Source: Desulfurella amilsii
Lineage (GTDB): Bacteria; Campylobacterota_A; Desulfurellia; Desulfurellales; Desulfurellaceae
Direction: 5' to 3'
Length of the DNA stretch: 64,000 nt
Assembly: GCF_002119425.1 (NCBI RefSeq)
Contig: NZ_MDSU01000018.1
Coordinates: forward strand, 773,501-837,500
The notes under the pieces: generated by a model
Seen by the model: only the letters and a program-made list of their open reading frames with translations
Told to the model about the DNA's origin: nothing
The model's database searches: none
Program-made: the position numbers and the translations under genes
Shown here: positions 27,422 to 35,792 of the stretch, piece after piece
Layout: the number at the start of each line of letters is the position of its first letter
How positions within the stretch are numbered: the first letter of the stretch is position 1

Positions 27422-28189
27422 TTAAAATAAAAATGCCGACAAAATGTAATCAGCAACTAAAATTGCAACACTGGAAATCACAACGGCCCTTGTAGTAGAT
27501 AGCCCCACACCTTTTGCCCCTTTTGTGGTATTGAGTCCTATATAGCAACCAATAGAAGAAATAATCAACCCAAATACAGCAGCTTTAATAAACCCATAAG
27601 TCAAATCACTCATACCCAGGTACTGTCTTATGTTGTCAATATAGGCAACAGAGTTAACTTTTAATACAAAAACACCTACAATATAGCCACCAATATTGCC
27701 AACAACGTTTGATAGGGCAACCAAAAAAGGCAACATTACAACTGTAGCCGTAATGCGTGGTGTAACAATATAGTTTATAGGGTCAACTGCCATAACTTCC
27801 ATAGCATCTATCTGTTCTGTAATTTTCATCGTTCCAATTTCTGCACTCATCGCAGATACATTTCTCGCAACAATCATCAAAGCTGTAAATACAGGGGAAA
27901 GCTCGCGACCTAAAGAGACCGCTACAGTATAGCCTATCATATTTTCTGCACCAAATTTTTGAAAACCATGATAAACTTGCAAAGCTTCAACCATCCCAAT
28001 AAAAAGTGATGTTAAAATTACAATAAAACTTGATGTAACACCAATAGTATAAAATTGATCTATTGTTTGCTTTAGCCTTAGTGAACCCCTAATCGCATTC
28101 GAAAGAGCTTTTGCTGCTAAAATAACAATCCCACCCAGCTGGTCTATAAAATTTACTATCAAGCTTCCAAAATAAGTAAAAATAAACAT
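27422..28189 (-). CDS. mlaE: MlaE-type lipid ABC transporter permease
   Basis: 255-residue membrane protein with about 5-6 membrane helices. Typical MlaE features are an N-terminal amphipathic segment, the LFIGMVEALQVYHGFQKFGAE stretch near residues 60-80, the conserved ARNVSAMSAEIGTMKITEQIDA segment near 108-129 and AVDPINYIVTPR near 135. It forms the inner-membrane channel of an MCE lipid transport system with MlaF and MlaD. It overlaps alr by one base and is followed at once by mlaF. Confidence 0.92.
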   Translation of the reverse strand: MFIFTYFGSLIVNFIDQLGGIVILAAKALSNAIRGSLRLKQTIDQFYTIGVTSSFIVILTSLFIGMVEALQVYHGFQKFGAENMIGYTVAVSLGRELSPVFTALMIVARNVSAMSAEIGTMKITEQIDAMEVMAVDPINYIVTPRITATVVMLPFLVALSNVVGNIGGYIVGVFVLKVNSVAYIDNIRQYLGMSDLTYGFIKAAVFGLIISSIGCYIGLNTTKGAKGVGLSTTRAVVISSVAILVADYILSAFLF

Positions 28190-29301
28190 TATACGTATAC
28201 TCTCTTTACCCTCAAACTCTTTCCAATATTGGTAAGGATTTCGTAATTTATAGTGGATGATACTAGTGCCAAATCATCTGCATCAACCATACAAGTCTTA
28301 CTTTTTCCCATAATAATTACTTCATCTCCAACTTTTACATCAACATCGCTAACATCTACTGCAAACATATCCATACAAATTGTGCCAATACTTTTGCATA
28401 GTTTATCATTTACAATAACACCAAATTTATTAGACATAAGCCTAAACAAACCATCTGCATAACCAAAAGCTACAATTGCAACCTGCATATCACAGTTTGC
28501 AACAAAACTTGGTCCATAGCTTATCCCTTCACCTTTTTTTAAATAATGCTTACTTATAATAAAACTCTTTATGCTCATAGCAGGCTTTATATTCATTGAA
28601 TTGTCTTTTTGTTTTTTTGGGTAATAACCATAAAGGGCAATACCAGCTCTTACGGCATTAAAATGTGAACTTCTATAATTTAAGATAGCACCACTATTTG
28701 ATATATGATAGTATCTTGGGTCTATACCATATGATTTTATACTTTTAATAATTTCTTCAAAAATATTAAGTTGTTGAGTGGTCTGCTTAATATCTGATTC
28801 AGAGTTTGAAAAATGCGACATAATACCAACAATATCAATATAATCTTTGTTTTTTTTGTATAACTCTACAATTTTCTCTAAGTCCAATTGGTTAAAACCC
28901 ACTCTATTCATTCCTGTATTGAACTTTATATGTATAGGAAACCTGTATTTTTTGTTTTTTGCAAAATCTATAATATCTTGCAAGACAGAAAAGCCGTGAA
29001 CAACGGGCGTTAGATTATAGTTATATAAGTCCTCTATATCTCCAAAACCAGCCCTGCTTAGCACTATTATATTTGTATCTATGTGATTTTTTCTCAACTC
29101 TACAGCTTCTTCAGTGCAAGCTACTGCAAAATAATTTTTAACAAACTCTTTTAAGGCTAAAGCAACAGCACTTGCACCATGACCATAGGCATCCGCTTTT
29201 ATTACTGGTATCACTTCTGTCTTGTTGCCAACATAATTTTGGATATTTAAAAAATTTTCTCTAATTGTTTTTAAATTTATTTCTTGCCTTACTTCATACA
29301 T
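28189..29301 (-). CDS. alr: Alanine racemase
   Basis: 370 residues. The PLP-binding Lys35 lies in PVIKADAYGHGA, and the second catalytic residue, Tyr, is in ISYGPSF near 262. A GTICMDMFAVDVSD stretch near residues 309-322 matches the family. It makes D-alanine for peptidoglycan. As the first gene of the alr-mlaE-mlaF-mlaD-thrC group it is downstream of the sdhB terminator; I see no strong promoter in the short gap. Confidence 0.94.
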   Translation of the reverse strand: MYEVRQEINLKTIRENFLNIQNYVGNKTEVIPVIKADAYGHGASAVALALKEFVKNYFAVACTEEAVELRKNHIDTNIIVLSRAGFGDIEDLYNYNLTPVVHGFSVLQDIIDFAKNKKYRFPIHIKFNTGMNRVGFNQLDLEKIVELYKKNKDYIDIVGIMSHFSNSESDIKQTTQQLNIFEEIIKSIKSYGIDPRYYHISNSGAILNYRSSHFNAVRAGIALYGYYPKKQKDNSMNIKPAMSIKSFIISKHYLKKGEGISYGPSFVANCDMQVAIVAFGYADGLFRLMSNKFGVIVNDKLCKSIGTICMDMFAVDVSDVDVKVGDEVIIMGKSKTCMVDADDLALVSSTINYEILTNIGKSLRVKRVYV

Positions 29302-29350
29302 TAAACTTTACCTAATTAATTTTTTATTTTATCACAAAAAACGATTTTTG

Positions 29351-29384
29351 AAAAGAAAAAAGAAGGGCGACAAAAGCCCTTCTT
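29351..29384 (-). terminator. Rho-independent terminator of the mdh-fum-sdh operon
   Basis: On the minus strand, 5 bases after the sdhB stop, the stem AAGAAGGGC / GCCCTTCTT (29376-29384 and 29360-29368) with a 7-base loop is followed by TTTTTTCTTTT. This is a textbook intrinsic terminator. Confidence 0.9.
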
Positions 29385-29389
29385 ATAAA

Positions 29390-30112
29390 TTAATACGTGC
29401 GTTTTAAAATCTCTTTTTGGAGCGAAGCTATTGCTTTGGTTGGATTTAATTCTTTTGGACATGCATGTATACAGTTTAGTATTGTATGACAACGCCATAC
29501 ACCATGAATGTTATTTACTGTATCCAATCTTTCATCACTACCTTCGTCTCTAGTATCGAGAACAAAACGAGTCGCATTAAGCAAAGCACTTGGACCTAAA
29601 TAATCTCTGTCAGCCCAATAAGATGGACAAGAGCTCGAACAACAACCGCACAGTATACATTCATATAGTCCATCGAGTTTAGCCCTATCTTCTATGCTTT
29701 GTAACCTTTCTGTCCCAGGGGGTGGTGTTTTTTCAATCAAATACGGCTTTACTGCATAATATTTATCAAAAAAATCTACAAAATCACAGACCAAATCTTT
29801 AATTACAGGCAATCCAGGTAACGGCTTGATTATCAAGACATTGCTATTATAATCATCAACGTGAGCCATACAAGAGGTCGTATTCATGCCGTTAATATTC
29901 ATACCATCAGAACCACACACACCTTCTCTGCAGCTCCTTCTAAAACTAAGAGAACCGTCGATATGCCATTTAATTTGATTCAAGGCATCTAATACCATCA
30001 TACCTTTTTTTTCGATGGTTACTTCATAGTCTTTAAAATAAGGAGCTTTATCTTTGGCAGGATCATATCTAAATATCTTAAATATTACTTTATCTCCAGC
30101 ATTTAATGACAT
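29390..30112 (-). CDS. sdhB: Succinate dehydrogenase/fumarate reductase iron-sulfur subunit
   Basis: 240 residues. Cys clusters are in the expected order: 2Fe-2S CREGVCGSDG...C near residues 60-80, 4Fe-4S CILCGCCSSSCP near 150, and 3Fe-4S CHTILNCIHACPKELNP near 210. It carries electrons between the flavoprotein SdhA and the membrane anchor. Last gene of the operon, directly before the terminator. Confidence 0.94.
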   Translation of the reverse strand: MSLNAGDKVIFKIFRYDPAKDKAPYFKDYEVTIEKKGMMVLDALNQIKWHIDGSLSFRRSCREGVCGSDGMNINGMNTTSCMAHVDDYNSNVLIIKPLPGLPVIKDLVCDFVDFFDKYYAVKPYLIEKTPPPGTERLQSIEDRAKLDGLYECILCGCCSSSCPSYWADRDYLGPSALLNATRFVLDTRDEGSDERLDTVNNIHGVWRCHTILNCIHACPKELNPTKAIASLQKEILKRTY

Positions 30113-30124
30113 CTTGCCCCTCCT

Positions 30125-31936
30125 TTAATATACCCTTTTCTTAGGTGGGAATGTAGGCGCTGTAGCACCTTTCATTCTAACGGGTTTATAATCTAACTCT
30201 ACTTTTCCATCCTTCCATCTAACAAGGGTATGCTTATGCCAATTAACATCATCGCGTTCTGGATAATCATCCCTAAAATGGCCACCACGGCTTTCTTGCC
30301 TTGCTAATGCCGCTTCTGTTTCAACTTTTGAAACATACAGAAGTGACTCTAACTCTAGTAATTCGACAAGCTCGGTATTAAAATATGGGCTTTTATCTGT
30401 CATACCAACTTTTTTGAATTCTTCAAAATAATTATCTATTTCCTTGCTTTGTTCTTTCATGTCTTTTTCAATCCTAAAAACAGACATCTTGTGTTGCATA
30501 GAATCTCTTAGCCTCTCCCAAATATCATCCATCTTTATCTCGCCAGGCCCACCATCAAAATATGCTTTAACTTGTTCAATGGTTTCCTTTCCATATTCAT
30601 CGGCTATATTTTCAAGTGGTGGCAAAGGAAATTCCGGTCTTTCTTCTAGTATGTATCTTGCTGCATTCACTCCAGCTTGTTTTCCGTTTACAACTATGTC
30701 AAGCAAAGAGTTGCACCCTAACCTGTTTGCACCATGCACCGATTGAGCCGCACATTCTCCACCAGCATATAACCCTGGTATTCTCACTTCGTTTTTGCCA
30801 TCCCAATCAACAACTTCGCCTTTAGTATTGGTTGGTATACCACCCATATGGTAGTGTGCTGTAGGCTGCACTGGTATTGGCTCTTTTGTGCAATCCACGC
30901 CCACAAATTTATATGCAAGCTCCCAAATACCAGGAAGTCTTGACATAATCAAGTCTTTGCCTAAATGATCAAGTTTTAAGAGTATATGGTCTTTCTTCGG
31001 GCCAACGCCTCTGCCTTCTCTAATCTCTGTTGCCATCGCACGCGACACAACATCGCGTGACGCAAGATCCATAACTTTAGGTGCATATTTTGTCATAAAT
31101 CGTTCGCCAAGGCTATTTAATAAATACCCACCTTCGCCTCTAACACCTTCTGTAATTAAATTTCCAACTCCGTAAATGCCGGTAGGGTGAAATTGAATAA
31201 ACTCTGGATCTTCAATAGGCACTCCTGCTTTTAAACACAACTTCAATCCATCTCCCGTATTTATATGTGCATTTGTACCTGTCCTGTAGTTTCTTGTGTC
31301 ACCTCCGGTTGCAAAAATTACAGCTTGACCAAAAAACATTGTAAAACCGCCATTTACCATATCCCACGCTAAAATCCCGATCGCTTTTCCAGTTTCTTTG
31401 TCTCTAAACAATTCTGCTGCATAATATTCTGTGTAGTAGCTTATATACTGAACTATATCTGGCCTTAATGTGCGCTCAAATAACGCGTGCAACAATGCAT
31501 GTCCAGATCTATCAGCCACCGCACAGGCTCTTTGGACTGCTGCTTCACCGTAGTTTCTTGTGTGGCCGCCAAATCGTCTTTGATATATAGTACCGTTTTC
31601 ATTCCTAGAAAAAGGCACGCCCCAATGCTCTAATTCATATACAGTCTCTGGTGCATGTTTAATAAACTCTTCTATAGCATCTTGATCACCTAAGTAATCA
31701 GAGCCTTTAACAGTATCATACATATGCCAAATCCAGTGGTCTTCTTCCATATTCCCAAGGGAAGCCGCAATTCCACCCTGAGCAGACACAGTATGCGATC
31801 TTGTTGGATATACTTCTGTGATTACAGCCGTTTTTAGTTTAGCTAAACCAGTTTGCACTGCAGAAGCCAAACCTGCACCACCAGCACCAACTATAATAAC
31901 GTCAAAAACCTCAAGCTTTACTTTAATATCAGCCAC
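30125..31936 (-). CDS. sdhA: Succinate dehydrogenase/fumarate reductase flavoprotein subunit
   Basis: 603 residues. The FAD site (VGAGGAGLASA near 16-26), the covalent-flavin His in SHTVSAQGGIAAS near 48, FHPTGIYG near 246, the active-site Arg segment (VRGEGGYLLN) and HGANRLGCNSLLD near 402 are all recognisable. SdhA oxidises succinate to fumarate and could run in reverse in a reductive cycle; sequence does not decide direction. Confidence 0.96.
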   Translation of the reverse strand: MADIKVKLEVFDVIIVGAGGAGLASAVQTGLAKLKTAVITEVYPTRSHTVSAQGGIAASLGNMEEDHWIWHMYDTVKGSDYLGDQDAIEEFIKHAPETVYELEHWGVPFSRNENGTIYQRRFGGHTRNYGEAAVQRACAVADRSGHALLHALFERTLRPDIVQYISYYTEYYAAELFRDKETGKAIGILAWDMVNGGFTMFFGQAVIFATGGDTRNYRTGTNAHINTGDGLKLCLKAGVPIEDPEFIQFHPTGIYGVGNLITEGVRGEGGYLLNSLGERFMTKYAPKVMDLASRDVVSRAMATEIREGRGVGPKKDHILLKLDHLGKDLIMSRLPGIWELAYKFVGVDCTKEPIPVQPTAHYHMGGIPTNTKGEVVDWDGKNEVRIPGLYAGGECAAQSVHGANRLGCNSLLDIVVNGKQAGVNAARYILEERPEFPLPPLENIADEYGKETIEQVKAYFDGGPGEIKMDDIWERLRDSMQHKMSVFRIEKDMKEQSKEIDNYFEEFKKVGMTDKSPYFNTELVELLELESLLYVSKVETEAALARQESRGGHFRDDYPERDDVNWHKHTLVRWKDGKVELDYKPVRMKGATAPTFPPKKRVY

Positions 31937-31948
31937 ATCAGCCTCCTT

Positions 31949-32329
31949 CTAACCCTTAAATGGTATAATCGTTAGTGCAGCTAAAACCCAGTAAAGAACA
32001 CCAACTATCCAAAAAAAGCCTTTCCAAAAAACTCTCCATCCAGAGTATACATAGTCTTCTATAACCATAAATATGCCGTTTATACCATGATAAAGGGCAA
32101 ATGTTACAAATGTCATATCAAACAACTTCCAACCCAAATCAGACAATCGTGCAGCAACAGCAGCATATCCTGCACCTCCTACTGGTGCGCCGATAAAATG
32201 CTGTATGAAAAAATGTCCCAATAGCAAAACTAACAATGCAACACCAGATACTCGCTGCATCAACCAGTTAAACTCACCTGATTTACTGCTACCTTGATAC
32301 CTGTCGATATATCCTCTCATGTATTCCAT
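31949..32329 (-). CDS. sdhD: Succinate dehydrogenase membrane anchor subunit D
   Basis: 126 residues with three transmembrane helices. QRVSGVALLVLLLGHFFIQH (about 26-45) and FALYHGINGI (about 77-86) carry the His residues that bind haem b and line the quinone pocket in C/D type anchors. Short hydrophilic N-terminus. Shine-Dalgarno GGAGG is 6 bases before the ATG. It pairs with SdhC from the adjacent upstream gene. Confidence 0.85.
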   Translation of the reverse strand: MEYMRGYIDRYQGSSKSGEFNWLMQRVSGVALLVLLLGHFFIQHFIGAPVGGAGYAAVAARLSDLGWKLFDMTFVTFALYHGINGIFMVIEDYVYSGWRVFWKGFFWIVGVLYWVLAALTIIPFKG

Positions 32330-32339
32330 AGTCTACCTC

Positions 32340-32714
32340 CTAGCCTGCCAAACCCATTAGCATAGGTATAGCGCCTGCTACAAATACTAACGCAAAAATT
32401 ACCCAAAAAAGCCATACGTTAGTTTTGTAATTGCTGCGTTCTGCTGCTCCAGCAAAGTTAACCAGTACAACCCTCAAACCATTTACAGCGTGATATGCTG
32501 CAACAAGCCACAAACCAACCTCTAAAAGCTTAAATATAGGGCTTTCCAAAACACCCATTGCCTGAGAATAGTTTTGTGGATTTTGTAAAGTTGAAATTAC
32601 CCACTCATGCGCAAAGAGGTACAAAATTAACAATAGACCTGTTACTCTGTGTAAAACCCAGGCGACGAAACCTTCGTGCCACTTATACGATGCACTTGGC
32701 TGATACCAATTCAT
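32340..32714 (-). CDS. sdhC: Succinate dehydrogenase cytochrome b556 subunit C
   Basis: 124 residues with three transmembrane helices. LHRVTGLLLILYLFAHEW (about 21-38), with candidate haem or quinone ligands, and AAYHAVNGLRVVL (about 73-85) are typical SdhC features. It is the first sdh gene after fumB. No obvious Shine-Dalgarno lies within 12 bases of the ATG; a hairpin stands in between, see separate entry. Confidence 0.85.
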   Translation of the reverse strand: MNWYQPSASYKWHEGFVAWVLHRVTGLLLILYLFAHEWVISTLQNPQNYSQAMGVLESPIFKLLEVGLWLVAAYHAVNGLRVVLVNFAGAAERSNYKTNVWLFWVIFALVFVAGAIPMLMGLAG

Positions 32715-32724
32715 AGCGCTTTTC

Positions 32725-32740
32725 GGCTAATACTTTAGCC
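32725..32740 (-). promoter_or_regulatory. Hairpin in the sdhC leader
   Basis: GGCTAA and TTAGCC (6 bp, perfect, 4-base loop) fold 10 bases upstream of the sdhC ATG. A purine-rich AAAGGGGG lies on the 5' side of it, about 30 bases from the ATG. It may bring that segment closer or regulate initiation, but this is not shown. Confidence 0.4.
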
Positions 32741-32770
32741 TCAAACCCCCTTTCTATAAAATTTATTAGG

Positions 32771-32799
32771 ATATTAAATCAAAATTTATAAAATGTCAA
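32771..32799 (-). promoter_or_regulatory. Internal promoter upstream of sdhCDAB
   Basis: TTGACA (32794-32799), a 17-base spacer and TAATAT (32771-32776), beginning just after the fumB stop codon. This would allow sdh transcription independent of mdh-fum. Confidence 0.6.
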
Positions 32800-32804
32800 A
32801 TATT

Positions 32805-33365
32805 TTATAATTTATTAGCCCACTCCTTTTTTGCTAACTCATATAGGTCATTTCCGTATGCATCATAGCAAACAAAAATGGGCATATCCTCAACTTCTAA
32901 CTTTCTAACTGCCTCTGGACCTAAGTCATCATAGGCTATAACTTCTGCTTTTTTTATTGCACTACCCACAACCGCAGCAGCACCACCTATGCTTGCAAAA
33001 TAAACCGCTTTATATTTTATACATGCATCTTTTACTTCCTGGCTCATTTTACCTTTTCCTATCATACCCTTTAAGCCTTTTTGTGTAATTAATACTGGTG
33101 CAAAAGAATTCATGCGGTAGCTTGTTGTTGGTCCTGCTGAACCTATTGGATAACCTGGTCTTGCGGGACTTGGCCCAACATAGTAAATCACTTGTCCTTT
33201 AGGGTCAAAGGGCAAATCTTCACCTTTATTTAGAGCATCAATCATGCGCATATGCGCAGCATCTCTACCAGTATAGACTACGCCGCTTAGATAAACTTTG
33301 TCTCCTGCTTTAAGTTTTAGGATATCCTCGTTAGTTAACGGTGTTTTTAATTTATATTCTGCCAT
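32805..33365 (-). CDS. fumB: Fumarase class I, beta subunit
   Basis: 186 residues, the C-terminal-domain subunit of the two-subunit iron-sulfur fumarase. VVYTGRDAAHMRMIDAL near residues 30-46, GPSPARPG near 65-72, YRMNSFAPVLI near 84 and GKGKMSQEV near 103 fit the class I beta chain. It hydrates fumarate to malate together with the alpha subunit, whose gene ends 10 bases upstream. The symbol here means beta subunit, not the E. coli isozyme. Confidence 0.9.
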   Translation of the reverse strand: MAEYKLKTPLTNEDILKLKAGDKVYLSGVVYTGRDAAHMRMIDALNKGEDLPFDPKGQVIYYVGPSPARPGYPIGSAGPTTSYRMNSFAPVLITQKGLKGMIGKGKMSQEVKDACIKYKAVYFASIGGAAAVVGSAIKKAEVIAYDDLGPEAVRKLEVEDMPIFVCYDAYGNDLYELAKKEWANKL

Positions 33366-33375
33366 AAATTGCTCC

Positions 33376-34224
33376 TTAAATTAAAATTTCTTTATGCCTG
33401 TTTACATGGCATGCTGTATTTATAGCAAGTGGCAGCGTTGCTATATGGCATGGCTCCATCTCAATATGAATCCCAAGCGACGTTGTAATACCGCCAAGTC
33501 CAGCTGGACCAATACCCGAATTATTTAGTTTGGTTAGTATCTCTTCTTCCATTTCTGCAAGCCTTGGGTCTGGGTTCTTTTCACCCAAATGCCTCATTGT
33601 AGCCTTTTTGGCCAATATTGCGCAACGCTCAAAATCTCCGCCAATGCCAACACCAATGATTGTTGGAGGACATGGGTTCGGGCCAGCCTCAATCACCCAA
33701 TCAACAACAGTTTTTATTATACCATCCCTACCATCAGCGGGCTTTAGCATCTGTACCTTGCTCATAGATTCACTGCCGCCACCTTTTGCATCAAAGAAAA
33801 TTTTAACTTTATCGCCTGGCGCTATAAATGTATGGACAATTGCGGGTAAATTGTTACCTAAATTTTTCCTTGTTAGCGGATCACAGCTAGATTTTCTCAA
33901 ATATGCGTCCTTGTAGGCCCTTTCTACACCTTTATTTATTGCATCTGTTAAACCCCCACCAACAAAGTGCACATCCTGGCCTATTTCCATAAAGATTACA
34001 GCCAAACCTGTATCCTGGCACAAGGGAAAAACCCCTTGTGCTGATACTTCAACATTTTTCAAAATTGTTTCCAATACAGCTTTGCCTACAGGAGATTTTT
34101 CTTTTTCTAAAGATTCTTTTTCTTTTTGATGAATATCCTGAGGTAGTTTGTAGGCAGCTTCTATTGCCAAATTATAAATGGCTTCTTCAATGGAAGAAAC
34201 ATTTATTTCTCTAATATTAGACAT
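33376..34224 (-). CDS. fumA: Fumarase class I, alpha subunit
   Basis: 282 residues from the ATG at 34224, which has GAAGGTGGG upstream; an in-frame start at 34272 would add 16 residues and sit inside mdh. Cluster-ligand Cys residues are visible in FPLCQDTGLAV near residue 68, CPPTIIGVGIGG near 190 and CHIATLPLAINTACHVNRH near the C-terminus. Together with the beta subunit it forms the 4Fe-4S, oxygen-sensitive fumarase typical of anaerobes. The symbol means alpha subunit. Confidence 0.9.
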   Translation of the reverse strand: MSNIREINVSSIEEAIYNLAIEAAYKLPQDIHQKEKESLEKEKSPVGKAVLETILKNVEVSAQGVFPLCQDTGLAVIFMEIGQDVHFVGGGLTDAINKGVERAYKDAYLRKSSCDPLTRKNLGNNLPAIVHTFIAPGDKVKIFFDAKGGGSESMSKVQMLKPADGRDGIIKTVVDWVIEAGPNPCPPTIIGVGIGGDFERCAILAKKATMRHLGEKNPDPRLAEMEEEILTKLNNSGIGPAGLGGITTSLGIHIEMEPCHIATLPLAINTACHVNRHKEILI

Positions 34225-34238
34225 AAGCCCACCTTCTA

Positions 34239-35189
34239 TTATAAAAGTTTTAATTCCTCTACTCTCTTGCACAATTCTTTTACATGGTCTCCAGATACTT
34301 TTAATGCTTTTAGTTCTTCGCCTGACATTTTAAGTTCTACAATTTCTTCAATTCCGGATTTACCTAGCTTAACTGGCAAGCCTACAAACAGATCTTTTTC
34401 TAAACCATATTTACCTTGGGTTTTGACAGCACAAGGTAAAACATCTTTTTTGTCTCGCACGATAGAATCTATCATTTGAACAACTGCTGAGCTTGTTGCA
34501 TAGAATGCTGAACCAGTTTTTAGCAATTTTACAATTTCGCCGCCACCATTTCTTGTTCTATCTACAAGCCTGTCAATTTGTTCTTTTGTAAAGAACTGAC
34601 TAATTGGAACACCTCTAATCGTAGAGTAACTTACAAGAGGCACCATGTCATCACCATGACCACCAAGCGTCATAGCTTCAACAGACTTTACACTAACACC
34701 CGCTTCCCATGCAATAAATCTTTTAAACCTAGTTGAATCTAAACAACCTGCCTGACCAATGACCTTATTGTCTGCAAAACCGCTTACTTTGCTTGCAGTA
34801 TAAACCATAGCGTCCAATGGGTTTGTTACTACTATGATGATAGAATTTGGAGAATACTTGGCCACTTGCTCTGTAACTTCTTTTACGATTTTAACATTAA
34901 CGCTTAACAAATCATCCCTTGACATACCAGGTTTCCTAGGCAACCCAGATGTAATAACTACAATATCAGAGTTTTCTGTGTCTTTGTAATCGTTTGTGCC
35001 TATAATTTCTGTATCAAACCCTTCAATAGGAGATGCTTCCATCTCATCCAACGCCTTACCTTGTGGTAGACCCTCAACGATATCTACCAATACAACTTCT
35101 CTAGTCAGCTCTTTTTCTGCAATCCTTACTGCTGTTGTAGCACCAACTTGACCTGCACCAATAACGCTAATTTTAGCATTTGCTAACAT
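34239..35189 (-). CDS. mdh: Malate dehydrogenase, LDH-like class
   Basis: 316 residues. The NAD site is ISVIGAGQVGATTAVR (residues 8-23), Asp36 in VLVDIVEG suggests NAD+ preference, VITSGLPRKPGMSRDD near 80 contains the mobile-loop arginines and TLGGHGDDMVP near 175 the catalytic His. It interconverts malate and oxaloacetate. First gene of the malate-fumarate-succinate operon, with AGGAGG before the start and its own promoter. Confidence 0.95.
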   Translation of the reverse strand: MLANAKISVIGAGQVGATTAVRIAEKELTREVVLVDIVEGLPQGKALDEMEASPIEGFDTEIIGTNDYKDTENSDIVVITSGLPRKPGMSRDDLLSVNVKIVKEVTEQVAKYSPNSIIIVVTNPLDAMVYTASKVSGFADNKVIGQAGCLDSTRFKRFIAWEAGVSVKSVEAMTLGGHGDDMVPLVSYSTIRGVPISQFFTKEQIDRLVDRTRNGGGEIVKLLKTGSAFYATSSAVVQMIDSIVRDKKDVLPCAVKTQGKYGLEKDLFVGLPVKLGKSGIEEIVELKMSGEELKALKVSGDHVKELCKRVEELKLL

Positions 35190-35224
35190 ATAAAACCTCC
35201 TAAGGTAAAATTAAATCTGTCTAA

Positions 35225-35253
35225 ACTATATTCAATTTGAGCTTTTTTGTCAA
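35225..35253 (-). promoter_or_regulatory. Promoter of the mdh-fum-sdh operon
   Basis: TTGACA (35248-35253), 17-base spacer and TATAGT (35225-35230) on the minus strand, upstream of mdh (ATG at 35189). Confidence 0.7.
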
Positions 35254-35306
35254 TAAGTTTTTTACAAAAAGACTTTTAGCGTATGCGTAAATAAAATTTT
35301 ATTTTA

Positions 35307-35648
35307 CTAAAAAACTCTTTTCCCTAATTCTACTTCTCTATCTACACAAAGTAAGCTTACGTAACCATTTTTATCTTCGACTCCAATCACTAATACCTCT
35401 GATATGAAATTTGCAATTTGCTTTGGTGGAAAATTAACTACCGCTAAAATTAATTTATTAACTAAATCTTCTTTGGAATAATTATCGACTATCTGAGCAC
35501 TCGAACGCTTTATGCCAATTTCGCTACCAAAATCAATTAACAGCTTATAAGCTTTTTTTCTTGCTTTTGGAAAATCTTCTACAGATAAAATCCTACCTAC
35601 CCTTATGTCAACTTTTTCAAAATCACCATAAGCTATTTCTTGTTTCAT
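35307..35648 (-). CDS. csaA: tRNA-binding domain protein, CsaA-like
   Basis: 113 residues, essentially a single tRNA-binding (EMAP/Trbp111) OB-fold. FEKVDIRVGRILSVEDFPKARK near the N-terminus and LAVVNFPPKQIANFISEVLVIG in the middle are diagnostic. CsaA is described as a secretion-related chaperone and a tRNA-binding protein; its true role is not settled. It is monocistronic, with its own promoter, and stands divergent to the glutamate dehydrogenase gene. Confidence 0.87.
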   Translation of the reverse strand: MKQEIAYGDFEKVDIRVGRILSVEDFPKARKKAYKLLIDFGSEIGIKRSSAQIVDNYSKEDLVNKLILAVVNFPPKQIANFISEVLVIGVEDKNGYVSLLCVDREVELGKRVF

Positions 35649-35687
35649 TTTTTTACTCCTTTCGACAAGTACATATTTTAGAATTAT

Positions 35688-35716
35688 ATTATATTATCTA
35701 ATAAATTCAAGGACAA
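35688..35716 (-). promoter_or_regulatory. Promoter of csaA
   Basis: On the minus strand TTGTCC (35711-35716), 17-base spacer and a perfect TATAAT (35688-35693); the ATG follows about 40 bases downstream after AAAGGAG. Confidence 0.6.
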
Positions 35717-35734
35717 GAATTTATAACTACCTAC

Positions 35735-35763
35735 TTGACATAACTCAAACTAGGTAATATATA
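35735..35763 (+). promoter_or_regulatory. Promoter of the glutamate dehydrogenase gene
   Basis: TTGACA (35735-35740), 17-base spacer and TATATA (35758-35763), then GGAGGT shortly before the ATG at 35793. It is back-to-back with the csaA promoter. Confidence 0.65.
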
Positions 35764-35792
35764 GTTTAATTAAGAATTAACAGGAGGTTATT

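Noticed and set aside
34225-34272. Extended fumarase alpha subunit from 34272
   Set aside because: It overlaps mdh, lacks a ribosome-binding site and adds residues not seen in the family.
35287-35307. AT-rich palindrome after csaA (AAATAAAATTTTATTT)
   Set aside because: Pure A/T stem without a stable GC core or clear poly-T tail; probably low complexity, not a terminator.
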